Shown here piece after piece: positions 52,716-61,619 of a DNA stretch of 64,000 bases. Under the pieces are notes generated by a model, which did not search any database, had not been told where the DNA came from, and saw nothing but the letters and a program-made list of their open reading frames with translations. Source of the stretch: Sagittula sp. P11 (GTDB lineage: Bacteria; Pseudomonadota; Alphaproteobacteria; Rhodobacterales; Rhodobacteraceae); NCBI RefSeq assembly GCF_002814095.1, contig NZ_CP021913.1:930001-994000 (forward strand), written 5' to 3'. Every line of letters begins with the position of its first letter. Positions within the stretch are counted from its first letter, which is position 1. The position numbers and the translations under genes are program-made.

Positions 52716-52806
52716 GTCCGAATCCTTTGGTTTCGGCCCGCCTTCGGCGCGCCGATCCGCGCGCCCTTCGGGCGCGAATGTGAGTATTTGCAAAGCAGAG
52801 AAGACA

Positions 52807-53697
52807 TCAGGCGATCTCATGCCCGGCAGCGCGCAGGCGTCGGGCGATTTCGGCGGTATGGGCGGGGCCGGTCTCGCAGCAGCCGCCGAGGATCGTGGCG
52901 CCGCGGTCCAGCCAGGACATGGCGTGGGTGGCGTAGATCTCCGGTCCCATGTCGCGACGCGCGACGAGGCTGTCGACAGTGGGCCGGTCCTTCAGGAAAT
53001 CCTTGGTGATCCGGGTGAAGCCGTTGGCATAGGCGCCTGTGGGCAGGTCGCCGCGCGCGAGGATGTCGAGCGCGGCGGGCATCGCCTCCGGCGCGGAGCA
53101 ATTGACGAGGAGGGCTGCGGCGCCGTCGCGCGCGATGGGAAGGACGTCCGCGACCTTTTCGCCGGAGCGCAGCCGCGTGCCGTCCTCGTCGTCGACGCTG
53201 ATCGACAGCCAGACCGGCTTGCCCGCCTCCAGCGCGCCTGCGAGCGCCGCGCGGCAGGTCAAAAGCGAGGCGGCGGTCTCGATCACGATCAGGTCGGCGT
53301 GAGGGGCCATGAGGCGCGCCTTCTCGGCGTAAAGCGGGATCGCGGCGTCGAGGTCGGGATGCTTGTCGGTGCGGTAGCTGGCGCCCAGAGGTGCGGTGCT
53401 GCCGGCGACCTTCCCGCTGCCGAATGCATCGCGGGCCTTGGTCGCCTCTGCCATGGCAGCCTCGACCAGTTCTTCGTAGCGGTCCTCGATCCCGGCGGGG
53501 GCCAGACGGTCGCGCAGGATTGCATAGGTGTTGGCGGTCGCGACGGTGGCGCCTGACGCGAAGTAGTCGGCGTGGATCTCCTGCACGAGGCCGGGCCGGT
53601 CGATCATCACCTGCGTGGACCACAGCGGCGTGGGGCGGTCGCCCGCCCGGTGAACAAGTTCCTGCCCCATGCCGCCATCGAGAAGCGTGACCTTCAT
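52807..53697 (-). CDS. homocysteine S-methyltransferase family protein, BHMT-like
   Basis: A 296-residue zinc methyltransferase barrel. The three zinc cysteines are Cys200 in LVNCSAPE and Cys273/Cys274 in LGGCCETGP; LLDGGMGQEL opens the domain. In betaine catabolism such enzymes move a methyl group from glycine betaine to homocysteine, giving dimethylglycine, the substrate expected for the flanking dehydrogenases. The methyl donor is inferred from neighbours; S-methylmethionine is the main alternative. Start overlaps the upstream DMGDH-like stop (ATGA). Confidence 0.9.
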   Translation of the reverse strand: MKVTLLDGGMGQELVHRAGDRPTPLWSTQVMIDRPGLVQEIHADYFASGATVATANTYAILRDRLAPAGIEDRYEELVEAAMAEATKARDAFGSGKVAGSTAPLGASYRTDKHPDLDAAIPLYAEKARLMAPHADLIVIETAASLLTCRAALAGALEAGKPVWLSISVDDEDGTRLRSGEKVADVLPIARDGAAALLVNCSAPEAMPAALDILARGDLPTGAYANGFTRITKDFLKDRPTVDSLVARRDMGPEIYATHAMSWLDRGATILGGCCETGPAHTAEIARRLRAAGHEIA

Positions 53698-56156
53698 GCC
53701 CTGATCCTTTCGTTCTTCGGGTCCCAGAGCGGTGAATCGCTCCGCACCGTGGCCTTGCAGAGCGTGCCGAAGATGTCGACCTCGACCTCCGTGCCCGGGA
53801 TGGTCAGGTCGGTGCGCAGCATCGCCAGCGCCACGGAGGCGCCGACCCCGTAACCCCAGGCGGAGGAGGTGACCTCCCCCACCACCTGGCCGTTGTGCCA
53901 GACGGTTGCCATGGCGGGGGCGTCGCAGCCCTGCGTCTCCACAATCAGCGGGGCGAAGCGTTTCGTCACGCCGGTCTCCGCCTGCGCGGTCAGCGCCGCC
54001 TTGCCGCGGAAATTCGGTTTCGACAGGTCCACGAAACGGTCCAGCCCGGCCTCCAGCAGCGTGTAGTCCGACGAGAGGTCGCCCTTCCACGTCCGGTAGC
54101 CCTTTTCGATCCGCAGGCTGTCGAGCGCGAACATGCCGAAGGGTTTGGCCCCCGCGACCGTCAGCGCCCCCCAGATCGCCGGGGCGTCGTCCGGGTCGCA
54201 GTGAATCTCCCACCCCAGTTCGCCGGCGTAGGACACCCGAATGAGCGCGCAGGCCTTGCCCGCGACCGTGGCGTCGTACTGGACCGACAGCCACGGCAGC
54301 GACAGGTCGGCGTCGGAGATCTGGTCCAGCACCTCGCGCGCCTTCGGGCCGGTGACCAGAAGGCAGTCCACCTTGTCCGAGAAGTCCTCGACCGTCACGC
54401 CCTCCGGCGCGCCGTTCGACAGGAGGTCGCGGTCGTGCCATTGCGCCACGGCAGCGGTGATCAGGCCGACCTGCTCCGGTCCGTGGTTGAGCGCCGTCAT
54501 CTCCGTCAGGATGCGCCCTCGGTCGTCGGTGAAATACAGCAGGCCCACGCGGTTCTCTGCCGGGAGGCGGGAAGCGGTCAGGCTGTCGACCCAGTCCCGC
54601 GCGCCCGGCCCGCTGACGATCAGCCGGGTGAAGCCGCAGATCTCCAGCACGCCACAGCCGTCGCGCACCGCCTCGCATTCCTCGCGCACGCGGGTCTGCC
54701 ACGGGCCGTCCCGTTCCCAGGTCTCGGTGGCAGTCTCGGAGGTGTCGTCGCCGGTATGCGCGAACCATGTCGCCCGTTCCCAGCCGTTGTAGGGCGCAAA
54801 CTGCGCACCCGCCGCCGACAGGCGCTCGTACAGCGGAGAGAGCCGCCGGTCGGGCGCCGCGGGCCAGCGGTGCCGGGGAAAGTGCATTGCGTATTCGTGG
54901 CTGTAGGTCTCGATAGCCTTGGCGAGGCAATAGTCCGGGTCGGTGTAGCCGGTGTAGCGGCGCGGATCGCAGGACCACATGTCCCATTCCGTCCGGCCCT
55001 CAGTCACCCACTCCGCCAGCACCTTGCCCGCGCCGCCCGCCTGCGTGATGCCGAAGGTGAAGACGCAGGCTTCGTAGGCATTCGGCACCCCCGGCATCGG
55101 GCCGAGCAGCGGCAGGCCGTCCGGCGCATAGGGAATCGGGCCGTTGATCACCCTGCCCACGCCCGCCTGCCCGAGGATCGGCACCCGCGCCATGGCGTCC
55201 TCGATATACCATTCCAGCCGGTCGAGATCGTCGGGATAGAGCTGGAAGGAGAAATCCTCCGGCATGGGATCGTCCGGCGTCGCCCAATGCGCCTTGCAGT
55301 TCCGCTCGTAGGGGCCAAGGTTGAGGCCGTATTTCTCCTGCCGCAGGTAGTAGGAAGAATCCACGTCCCGCAGGAGCGGCAGCTTGCCGTTCTCCTTCGA
55401 CCAGGCCTCTAGCTCCGGGATCGGTTCGGTCAGGAAGTACTGGTGGCTCATCACCGCCATCGGCACGGTGCGCCCGCCATGGGGCACGAACCACTCGCCG
55501 ACCCGCTGCGCGTAGTAGCCCGCCGCGTTCACCACCTTCTCGCAGCGGATCTCGCCCTTCTCGGTCTCGACGATCCAGTCCGCACCCTCGCGCCGCACGC
55601 CGGTCGCGCCGCAGAACCGCTCGATCCGGGCGCCCTTCATGCGCGCGCCCTTGGCCAGCGCCTGTGTCAGTTGCGCCGGGTCGATGTCGCCGTCGTCCGG
55701 ATCGTAAAGCGCGCCCGCCAGATCGTGGGTTTCGAGGAAGGGATAGCGGCCCTTCAGGTCGGAGACCTGCAGCATTTCCAGCGCCATGCCCTGGTATTGA
55801 CCCATGCCGCGCGCCCGCTCGAATTCCATCATGCGCTCGCGGGAATGGCCCAGCCGGATCGACCCCGTGACGTGATAGTTCATCGGATAGTCGACCTCGG
55901 ACGCAAGCCGCCGGTAAAGCTGCAGCGAATAGCGCTGCATGTTCATCACCGCCCAGCTGGTAGAAAAGGACGGGCAGTTCCCGGCCGCGTGCCAGGTCGA
56001 CCCGGCGGTCAGCTCGTTCTTCTCCAGCAGCACCACGTCCCAACCCGCCTGCGCGATGTGGTAGGCGCAGGACACCCCCACGGCACCGCCGCCAATGATG
56101 ACCACGCGGGCCTGTGACGGCAGGCGCCCCTGATCCTGTGTCGGAGTGTCAGTCAT
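53694..56156 (-). CDS. dimethylglycine/sarcosine dehydrogenase-like FAD and GcvT-domain protein 2
   Basis: 820 residues with the same two-half layout as the other copy: VVIIGGGAVGVSCAYHI at 18-34, flavin-binding His56 in GSTWHAAG, and a C-terminal GcvT domain (GVLEICGFTRLIVSG, IRVSYAGELGWEIHCD, LLEAGLDRFVDLSKPNFRGKAAL). The two copies are only moderately alike, consistent with different N-methyl substrates such as dimethylglycine and sarcosine. It overlaps the methyltransferase gene and follows the GFA gene by three bases. Confidence 0.92.
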   Translation of the reverse strand: MTDTPTQDQGRLPSQARVVIIGGGAVGVSCAYHIAQAGWDVVLLEKNELTAGSTWHAAGNCPSFSTSWAVMNMQRYSLQLYRRLASEVDYPMNYHVTGSIRLGHSRERMMEFERARGMGQYQGMALEMLQVSDLKGRYPFLETHDLAGALYDPDDGDIDPAQLTQALAKGARMKGARIERFCGATGVRREGADWIVETEKGEIRCEKVVNAAGYYAQRVGEWFVPHGGRTVPMAVMSHQYFLTEPIPELEAWSKENGKLPLLRDVDSSYYLRQEKYGLNLGPYERNCKAHWATPDDPMPEDFSFQLYPDDLDRLEWYIEDAMARVPILGQAGVGRVINGPIPYAPDGLPLLGPMPGVPNAYEACVFTFGITQAGGAGKVLAEWVTEGRTEWDMWSCDPRRYTGYTDPDYCLAKAIETYSHEYAMHFPRHRWPAAPDRRLSPLYERLSAAGAQFAPYNGWERATWFAHTGDDTSETATETWERDGPWQTRVREECEAVRDGCGVLEICGFTRLIVSGPGARDWVDSLTASRLPAENRVGLLYFTDDRGRILTEMTALNHGPEQVGLITAAVAQWHDRDLLSNGAPEGVTVEDFSDKVDCLLVTGPKAREVLDQISDADLSLPWLSVQYDATVAGKACALIRVSYAGELGWEIHCDPDDAPAIWGALTVAGAKPFGMFALDSLRIEKGYRTWKGDLSSDYTLLEAGLDRFVDLSKPNFRGKAALTAQAETGVTKRFAPLIVETQGCDAPAMATVWHNGQVVGEVTSSAWGYGVGASVALAMLRTDLTIPGTEVEVDIFGTLCKATVRSDSPLWDPKNERIRA

Positions 56157-56159
56157 GTC

Positions 56160-56528
56160 TCACCTCTGGGGAACGCCGTCCGCGATGTCGTAGTAGTCGC
56201 CCTTGTCGGCTGTGAAGATGTGCTTGGTCAGCCGCAGCCCCGTGGGCGCGTCCAGCGCGCCGAGGGCAAAGCTGATCGTGTCCTCGTCATGCGCCTGCCA
56301 GAACAGGAAGGAGCCGCAATCCGGGCAGAACCCGCGCTGCGCCTTGTCGGAGCTGTCGAACCAGCGCACCTCTCCCTCGACCGTCAGGGCGTCCTTCGGC
56401 ACATAGGCCGAGGCCCAGACATGCCCGGACATCCGGCGGCACTGGCCGCAATGGCAGGCGCTGGCGCCCTGCGGCTCGGCCTCTGTCCGGAAGCGCACCG
56501 CGCCGCACAGGCATTGTCCCTGGGTCAT
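56160..56528 (-). CDS. GFA/CENP-V family zinc protein
   Basis: 122-residue zinc protein of the glutathione-dependent formaldehyde-activating fold. Zinc cysteines: Cys6 and Cys8 in QCLCGAV, Cys25, Cys27 and Cys30 in CHCGQC, and Cys68 and Cys71 in CPDCGS. It was named for coupling formaldehyde to glutathione, though enzymatic activity of the family is disputed. N-demethylation can release formaldehyde, so its place directly upstream of a demethylase, in an operon with gshA elsewhere in the window, makes sense. Confidence 0.9.
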   Translation of the reverse strand: MTQGQCLCGAVRFRTEAEPQGASACHCGQCRRMSGHVWASAYVPKDALTVEGEVRWFDSSDKAQRGFCPDCGSFLFWQAHDEDTISFALGALDAPTGLRLTKHIFTADKGDYYDIADGVPQR

Positions 56529-56559
56529 GATCTTCGCTCCCTCTTCTCCGTGGCCGCGC

Positions 56560-57126
56560 TCAGTACACCGGCGGCGCGATCACCCAGATCGCAACCGCCG
56601 CCTCGTCATGCGGATTTTCCCAGCGGAACGGCTCTCCCCTGATGCGAAAGCTGTCGCCCGGGAAGATGCTGAACCGGTCCGCGCCGATGGTCATTTCCAG
56701 CCGCCCGGACAGCAGGAAGGCCACCTCCTGCGTCGGGCGGGTCACCGTCTCTCCGATCTGTGAATGCGGCTCGAACCGGCAGTGCACCATCTCGAAGTCG
56801 TCGGCGAGGTCGGGGGACAGGAGTTCCTCCACCAGCCCCGACACCCGCGATCCGATGGGCCGCCGGGTGCCACGACGCACGATCCGCCCGACCTCCTCCG
56901 GTGCGGCGGCCTCGTGCCGGGCCAGCATGGAGACGGAGACGTCGAGTGCCTTCGCAAGGTGCCGCAGATCGGTGATCGAGGGCTCCGACAGGTCGCGTTC
57001 CACCTGGCTCAGCCACCCGACAGAGCGACCCAGCTTGTCCGCCAGCTGTTGCAGCGTCAGGCCGCGCGTCCGCCGAAGCGTCCGAAGGTCAGAACCGAGC
57101 GTGGCCGGCGGCGCGTCCATCTGCAT
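56560..57126 (-). CDS. XRE-family regulator with C-terminal cupin domain
   Basis: 188 residues: helix-turn-helix (about 12-66: LRTLRRTRGLTLQQLADKLG, then SVGWLSQVERDLSEPS) and a cupin barrel (about 115-185: RPTQEVAFLLSGRLEM, FSIFPGDSFRIRGEPFRWENP) that should sense a small ligand. First gene of the demethylation unit; 31 bases before the GFA gene. A perfect 25-base inverted repeat lies 44-68 bases upstream. Similar XRE-cupin proteins control betaine, polyamine and other small-metabolite operons, so it is likely the local regulator. Confidence 0.92.
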   Translation of the reverse strand: MQMDAPPATLGSDLRTLRRTRGLTLQQLADKLGRSVGWLSQVERDLSEPSITDLRHLAKALDVSVSMLARHEAAAPEEVGRIVRRGTRRPIGSRVSGLVEELLSPDLADDFEMVHCRFEPHSQIGETVTRPTQEVAFLLSGRLEMTIGADRFSIFPGDSFRIRGEPFRWENPHDEAAVAIWVIAPPVY

Positions 57127-57169
57127 GTGCGTGAAATTCTCCCGTCTTTTTTCATGATGCCGGGAGCGA

Positions 57170-57194
57170 GTGAAAAATCAAGGGGATTTTTCAC
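57170..57194. promoter_or_regulatory. operator candidate for the XRE-cupin operon
   Basis: GTGAAAAATC (57170-57179), AAGGG, GATTTTTCAC (57185-57194): a perfect ten-base inverted repeat, with further TTTTTCA and GTGAAATTC half-sites between it and the start of the regulator gene. No T tract follows, so an operator fits better than a thiolase terminator. Confidence 0.6.
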
Positions 57195-57305
57195 GGGAGG
57201 AGGCGGAAAAGATGTGGGCGCCGCCCCCAACGCGAGGCCCCGCCATACCGGTCCCACGCAGCGCAGGGCTGGCACATCGCCGCCCCGCCCCGCGTCAAGG
57301 CCTTG

Positions 57306-58478
57306 TCAGATACGTTCGATCGCGATGGCGGTGCCTTCGCCGCCACCGATGCAAATCGCCGCGACACCGCGCCGTGCGCCGCGTTTCTCCAGCGCGTTCA
57401 ACAGGGTCACGATGATCCGCGCCCCCGAGGCGCCGATGGGATGCCCCAGTGCACAGGCCCCGCCGTTCACGTTCACCACGTCGCGCGGCAGGCCCATCTC
57501 CTTCATGAAGGCCATGGGCACCACGGCAAAGGCCTCGTTGACCTCCCAGAGGTCCACGTCGCTCTTCTTCCAGCCGATCCGGTCCAGCAGCTTGCGGGCC
57601 GCCGGGATCGGCGCGGTCGGGAAGTCCTTCGGCGCCTGCGCGTGGCTCGTATGGCCAAGGATGCGGGCACGCGGCAGGACACCCCGGCGCACAGCCGAAT
57701 CCAGCGTCGTCATGACTAGCGCCGCCGCGCCGTCCGAGATCGAGGACGAGTTCGCCGCCGTCACCGTACCGTCTTTGCGGAACGCCGGTTTCAGCATCGG
57801 GATCTTCTCGGGGCGCGCCTTGCCGGGCTGTTCGTCGCGGGTGATGATCTCTTCGCCGTGGCGGGTATGCAGCGTCACCGGGCATATCTCGTTCTCGAAG
57901 GCGTCGGAGCGTTCCGCGTCCAGCGCGTTCGACAGCGACGCCAGCGCGTACTGGTCCTGCGCCTCGCGGGTGAACTGGAACGCCTCGGCGCAATCCTCGG
58001 CGAAGGTCCCCATCAGGCGGCCCTTGTCATAGGCGTCCTCCAGCCCGTCGAGAAACATGTGGTCGACGACCTGACCGTGGCCGATCCGTGCGCCGCCGCG
58101 CATCTTCGGCAGCAGGTAGGGCGACAGGGTCATCGACTCCATGCCGCCCGCCACGATGCACTCCGCATGTCCCAGCGCCAGCCGGTCCCAGGCCAGCATC
58201 GCCGCCTTCATGCCCGAACCACACATCTTGTTCAGCGTCGTCGCCGGGACGTCGTCGCCCAGGCCTGCCGCGAATCCCGCCTGCCGGGCCGGGGCCTGCC
58301 CCTGTCCCGCAGGTAGCACGCAGCCCATCAGGACCTCGTCCACGCTCCGGTCGGCGTGACCATCCAGCGCGGCGCGGATCGCCGCGCCGCCCAGCTTCCA
58401 AGCCTCCTGTTCGGCAAAGACCCCCCGGAACCCGCCCATCGGCGTCCGCGACGCCCCTGTGATTACTACGTCCTGCAT
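57306..58478 (-). CDS. acetyl-CoA C-acetyltransferase/thiolase
   Basis: 390-residue thiolase. Acyl-carrying Cys86 in LNKMCGSGMKA, His in ALGHPIGASGAR near 346, and the second catalytic Cys376 in CIGGGEG. Start at 58478 has GGAGG seven bases upstream. Biosynthetic (acetoacetyl-CoA) and degradative forms cannot be separated by these motifs; a role in phenylacetate breakdown (PaaJ-like) is conceivable but the paa operon is 49 kb away. Divergent from the STAS gene. Confidence 0.93.
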   Translation of the reverse strand: MQDVVITGASRTPMGGFRGVFAEQEAWKLGGAAIRAALDGHADRSVDEVLMGCVLPAGQGQAPARQAGFAAGLGDDVPATTLNKMCGSGMKAAMLAWDRLALGHAECIVAGGMESMTLSPYLLPKMRGGARIGHGQVVDHMFLDGLEDAYDKGRLMGTFAEDCAEAFQFTREAQDQYALASLSNALDAERSDAFENEICPVTLHTRHGEEIITRDEQPGKARPEKIPMLKPAFRKDGTVTAANSSSISDGAAALVMTTLDSAVRRGVLPRARILGHTSHAQAPKDFPTAPIPAARKLLDRIGWKKSDVDLWEVNEAFAVVPMAFMKEMGLPRDVVNVNGGACALGHPIGASGARIIVTLLNALEKRGARRGVAAICIGGGEGTAIAIERI

Positions 58479-58583
58479 GTGGAACCCTCCCATCTTGGGA
58501 CATGCATACCGAATGGTAAGGATTCGCGTCTAGGGTCCGTTGCCGAGGGACGCGGTGTGCGCCGCACCAGGGAAAGGGCAGCC

Positions 58584-58913
58584 ATGGAACTCAGCACCAC
58601 ATCCGACAAGGGCGTGACGATCATCCGGGTCGACGCCGACCGCATCGACGCCGCGGTCGCGATCAGCTTCAAGGATCGGATGCGCGAACTCCTCGGGGGG
58701 GCGTCGGGCCGCGTCGTGCTCGACCTCGAAAAGGTGGACTTCATCGACTCGAGCGGGCTTGGCGCCATCGTCGCCGCGATGAAGCTGATGCCGCCGGGTG
58801 CCAAGCTGGAACTGGCCGGTCTGTCTCCGGCCGTCGACAAGGTCTTTCGCATGACCCGCATGGATTCGATCTTCCAGATCCATGAAACTGCCGTCACCGC
58901 GCTGAGCGCCTGA
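58584..58913 (+). CDS. STAS-domain anti-sigma factor antagonist
   Basis: 109 residues of the SpoIIAA/RsbV type. The phosphorylated serine is in FIDSSGLGAIVAAMKLM (Ser56 or Ser57), preceded by GRVVLDLEKV. AAGGG before the ATG; longer upstream frame not used. Directly followed, 23 bases on, by an RsbW-like kinase gene, forming a partner-switching pair. No sigma factor or PP2C phosphatase is next to them. Confidence 0.93.
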   Translation: MELSTTSDKGVTIIRVDADRIDAAVAISFKDRMRELLGGASGRVVLDLEKVDFIDSSGLGAIVAAMKLMPPGAKLELAGLSPAVDKVFRMTRMDSIFQIHETAVTALSA

Positions 58914-58936
58914 CCGGCTGTGCCGCGGAGGCAGAG

Positions 58937-59395
58937 ATGAATGCAGAACTGCGGGATGACGGGAGTTTCGTCATCCACGGTGTTCTTGGCAACACGCCGC
59001 AGGCGGTCACTCTGGCCCTTCGTGAAGTACGCGCACATCTCGACCGGCGCCCGCCTTTCGCCGACCTCGACGCATCGTGGGAGATTGTCGTGGCGGAGGT
59101 GCTCAACAACATCGTCGAGCATTCCTATGCCAACGGGTCCGCGGGGAGCATCGGCCTCCACCTGGCCTTTCACCCCGACACCCTGCACGCCGAATTCCTC
59201 GACACCGGCCTCGCCATGCCCGGGCACGCACCGCCGCAGGGGCCCGCCGCCAACCTCGACGTGCCGACCGCCCACCTTCCCGAAGGCGGATTCGGCTGGC
59301 ACCTGATCCGCACCCTCGTGACCGACCTCGACTACTCCTGCGCCGAAGGCACCAACCGCCTCGCGCTGGAAATGCCCCTATCGCGCGCATCGTGA
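58937..59395 (+). CDS. RsbW-like HATPase anti-sigma factor/serine kinase
   Basis: 152 residues of the GHKL ATPase fold. N-box VAEVLNNIVEHSYAN (Glu54, Asn57, Asn58) and G-box PEGGFGWHLIRTLV are present. It would phosphorylate the STAS partner and bind a sigma factor or other target. RBS GGAGG lies before the ATG. Immediately downstream is the tandem hairpin repeat. Confidence 0.9.
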   Translation: MNAELRDDGSFVIHGVLGNTPQAVTLALREVRAHLDRRPPFADLDASWEIVVAEVLNNIVEHSYANGSAGSIGLHLAFHPDTLHAEFLDTGLAMPGHAPPQGPAANLDVPTAHLPEGGFGWHLIRTLVTDLDYSCAEGTNRLALEMPLSRAS

Positions 59396-59459
59396 TGCCG
59401 CTCCACGCGCCCCGATGGCATATCCGCTGTTTCACGCTTCTCTGAAGGGTCACGTTCCC

Positions 59460-59789
59460 GAAATGACCCTACGGCAGCCACAATCGCGCCCGATTGGAAC
59501 GTCATCTTCGGTCTTGTAGCTGCATATGGCTTCACCTCGGTGCCGCGTGTTATCAGCCCCCACCCAGTGCGCGGCACCGAGGTTCTATGCACCCAGAACA
59601 CGCCCCATCGCGGGCGTCTTCTTGCGTTTCAGCCCCCCGCCACACCGCGTAACTCAGGCCACGAAATGACCCACACCGGATCACATTTGCGCCGCGATCC
59701 GCCAGCATACATGGCCTTGTAGCTGCATATGGCTTCACCTCGGCGCCGCGCGTTATCAGCCCCCACCCAGTGCGCGGCGTCGAGGTTCT
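59460..59789. repeat. tandem repeat with 203-base period and conserved hairpin
   Basis: Two 74-base copies (59513-59586 and 59716-59789) differ at four positions; upstream, GAAATGACCC recurs at the same 203-base offset (59460 and 59663). Each copy has 14-base inverted arms around a 22-base loop: 59534-59547 with 59570-59583, and 59737-59750 with 59773-59786. Between copies a T-A pair becomes C-G and a G-C pair becomes G-T, so pairing is kept. Another stem, AGGGTCA/TGACCCT (59446-59470), precedes unit 1. The region 59396-59864 has no convincing gene. Confidence 0.8.
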
Positions 59790-59864
59790 GACTTCCCCTT
59801 TCCGCATGGATTGACGCCCCCGTTTGGCCGCCTATCCTGCGCGCAAGACGCAGGGAGGCAGAGC

Positions 59865-61442
59865 ATGCGCGATTTCCAGAAACCCGGACGGTCCCCCGTC
59901 CTCGCCATGAACGGCCTGTGCGCCACCTCGCATCCGCTGGCGGCTTCGGCTGCCGTGGACGTGCTGCGCCGGGGCGGCAACGCCATGGACGCCGCCATTG
60001 CCGGGGCGGTGATCCTCGGCCTGTGCGAACCGGCGATGACAGGAATCGGGGGCGACTGCTTTGCGCTCGTCTCGCCTGCGGGCACCGAAGACGTGGTTGC
60101 CGTCAACGGCTCCGGTCGCGCGCCTGCCGGTCACAACGCGGCGCTGCTGCGGGGCGAGGGACACGGCACCGTGCCGCTCGACCACCCCTACGCCGTCACC
60201 GTCCCCGGCGCCATCGACGCCTTCTGCGCCATGTCCGACCGCTGGGGCAGGCTGGGCCTCGCCGACAGCCTCGCCCCGGCGATCCGCTACATGGACGAGG
60301 GCGTGCCGATCGCGCCCCGTGTCGCCTTCGATTACCAGCAGGCGCACGAGAACCTGCAGGGCGTCGCCCGCCGCCACTTCCTGAAGGACGGCAAGCCGAT
60401 GCAGACCGGGGACATCCTCGCCCTGCCCGGACAGGCGGAGGTCCTGCGCCGCATCGCCAAACATGGCCGCAGCGCCTTCTACGAAGGTGAGGTCGCCGAA
60501 GACATGCTCGCCGCGCTCAACGCCGGTGGCGGCCGGCATACCGCCGAGGACTTCGCCGCCGCGCAAACGACCTTCGCCGATCCGCTGGCGGGCCACTACA
60601 AGGGCCGCGAACTGCTGGAGCATCCGCCCAACGGCCAGGGCATCACCGCGCACCTGATGCTGAACATCCTGTCGCATTTCGATCTCGCCGCGATGGAGCC
60701 TTTCGGTGCAGAGCGCGCCCATGTGGAGGCCGAGGCCGCGAAGCTCGCCTACGATGCCCGCAACCGCTTCCTGTCCGATCCAGACACGATGACCGGCCTC
60801 GCCCATCTTCAGGCGCCGGAGACGGCGGAACGGCTGGCCGCGCTGATCGATCCGAACCGGGCGATGGTCTCGGCCACGACGATTTCCGAGGCGGTGCACA
60901 AGGACACGATCTATCTGACCGTCGTCGACCGCGACCGGATGGCCGTGTCGCTGATCTACTCGGTCTTCCACAGCTTCGGCTCCGGCATCGCGTCCGAGAA
61001 GTTCGGCATCCTGTTCCAGAACCGTGGCGCCGGCTTCTCGCTGGCCGAGGGCCACGTGAACGAGATGGCCGGCGGCAAGCGTCCCCTGCACACGATCATC
61101 CCGGCCATGGTGCGGGAAGAGGGCCGCGTGACCATGCCCTTCGGCGTCATGGGCGGCCAGTACCAGCCCAACGGCCACGCGCGCGTCATGACCAACATGA
61201 CGGACTACGGAATGGACCCGCAGGCCGCGCTCGATGCCCCGCGCAGCTTTGCGGAGAACGGAAAGCTGATGCTGGAACGCGGTTATGCGCCCGAGGTCGC
61301 CGCGGCACTGGCCGAAAAGGGGCACAAGGTGGAAACGCCCGTCACCCCGATCGGCGGCGCGCAGGCGATCCTGATCCACCCGTCGGGCGTGCTCGAAGGC
61401 GCGTCCGATCCGCGCAAGGACGGCTGCGCCATAGGCTACTGA
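59865..61442 (+). CDS. gamma-glutamyltransferase family protein
   Basis: 525-residue Ntn-hydrolase precursor expected to cleave itself before a threonine. The candidate nucleophile is Thr348 in HKDTIYLTVVD. Other family segments: AASAAVDVLRRGGNAMDAAIA at the start, GIGGDCFALV, NGQGITAHLML and the C-terminal GVMGGQYQPNGHARVM. No signal peptide, which places it with cytosolic GGT-like amidases rather than periplasmic GGT, so glutathione may not be the substrate. GGAGG precedes the start. Confidence 0.9.
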   Translation: MRDFQKPGRSPVLAMNGLCATSHPLAASAAVDVLRRGGNAMDAAIAGAVILGLCEPAMTGIGGDCFALVSPAGTEDVVAVNGSGRAPAGHNAALLRGEGHGTVPLDHPYAVTVPGAIDAFCAMSDRWGRLGLADSLAPAIRYMDEGVPIAPRVAFDYQQAHENLQGVARRHFLKDGKPMQTGDILALPGQAEVLRRIAKHGRSAFYEGEVAEDMLAALNAGGGRHTAEDFAAAQTTFADPLAGHYKGRELLEHPPNGQGITAHLMLNILSHFDLAAMEPFGAERAHVEAEAAKLAYDARNRFLSDPDTMTGLAHLQAPETAERLAALIDPNRAMVSATTISEAVHKDTIYLTVVDRDRMAVSLIYSVFHSFGSGIASEKFGILFQNRGAGFSLAEGHVNEMAGGKRPLHTIIPAMVREEGRVTMPFGVMGGQYQPNGHARVMTNMTDYGMDPQAALDAPRSFAENGKLMLERGYAPEVAAALAEKGHKVETPVTPIGGAQAILIHPSGVLEGASDPRKDGCAIGY

Positions 61443-61619
61443 TCCGGTCGCGGTGCCTCTCCCGGGGGGGCACCGCTCCGCCCCGCAAGGCGATGCCACG
61501 GTCTGGCGCCGCCGTTCGGGCAATTGATTTCGAATGCCGTCAAGAAATCTCAACGCCGCCGCAATCTCGCCCCGGACAACCCTCAACCATAGGGTGTCAC
61601 CCGTTGGAGAGCTTGCCAC

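Noticed and set aside
57170-57194. Palindrome as terminator of the thiolase gene
   Set aside because: It is over 110 bases past the stop and lacks a T tract; operator is more likely.
57306-58478. Assignment of the thiolase as paaJ
   Set aside because: Motifs are general to thiolases and the paa operon is far away.
59460-59789. Possible CRISPR or integron attC site
   Set aside because: Only two copies with a 203-base period, no cas or integrase genes, and the attC core sites are absent.
59332-59807. Two minus-strand frames sharing a short similar peptide in the tandem repeat
   Set aside because: The similarity follows from the DNA repeat; substitutions include amino-acid changes while stem pairing is preserved, which favours a structural role.
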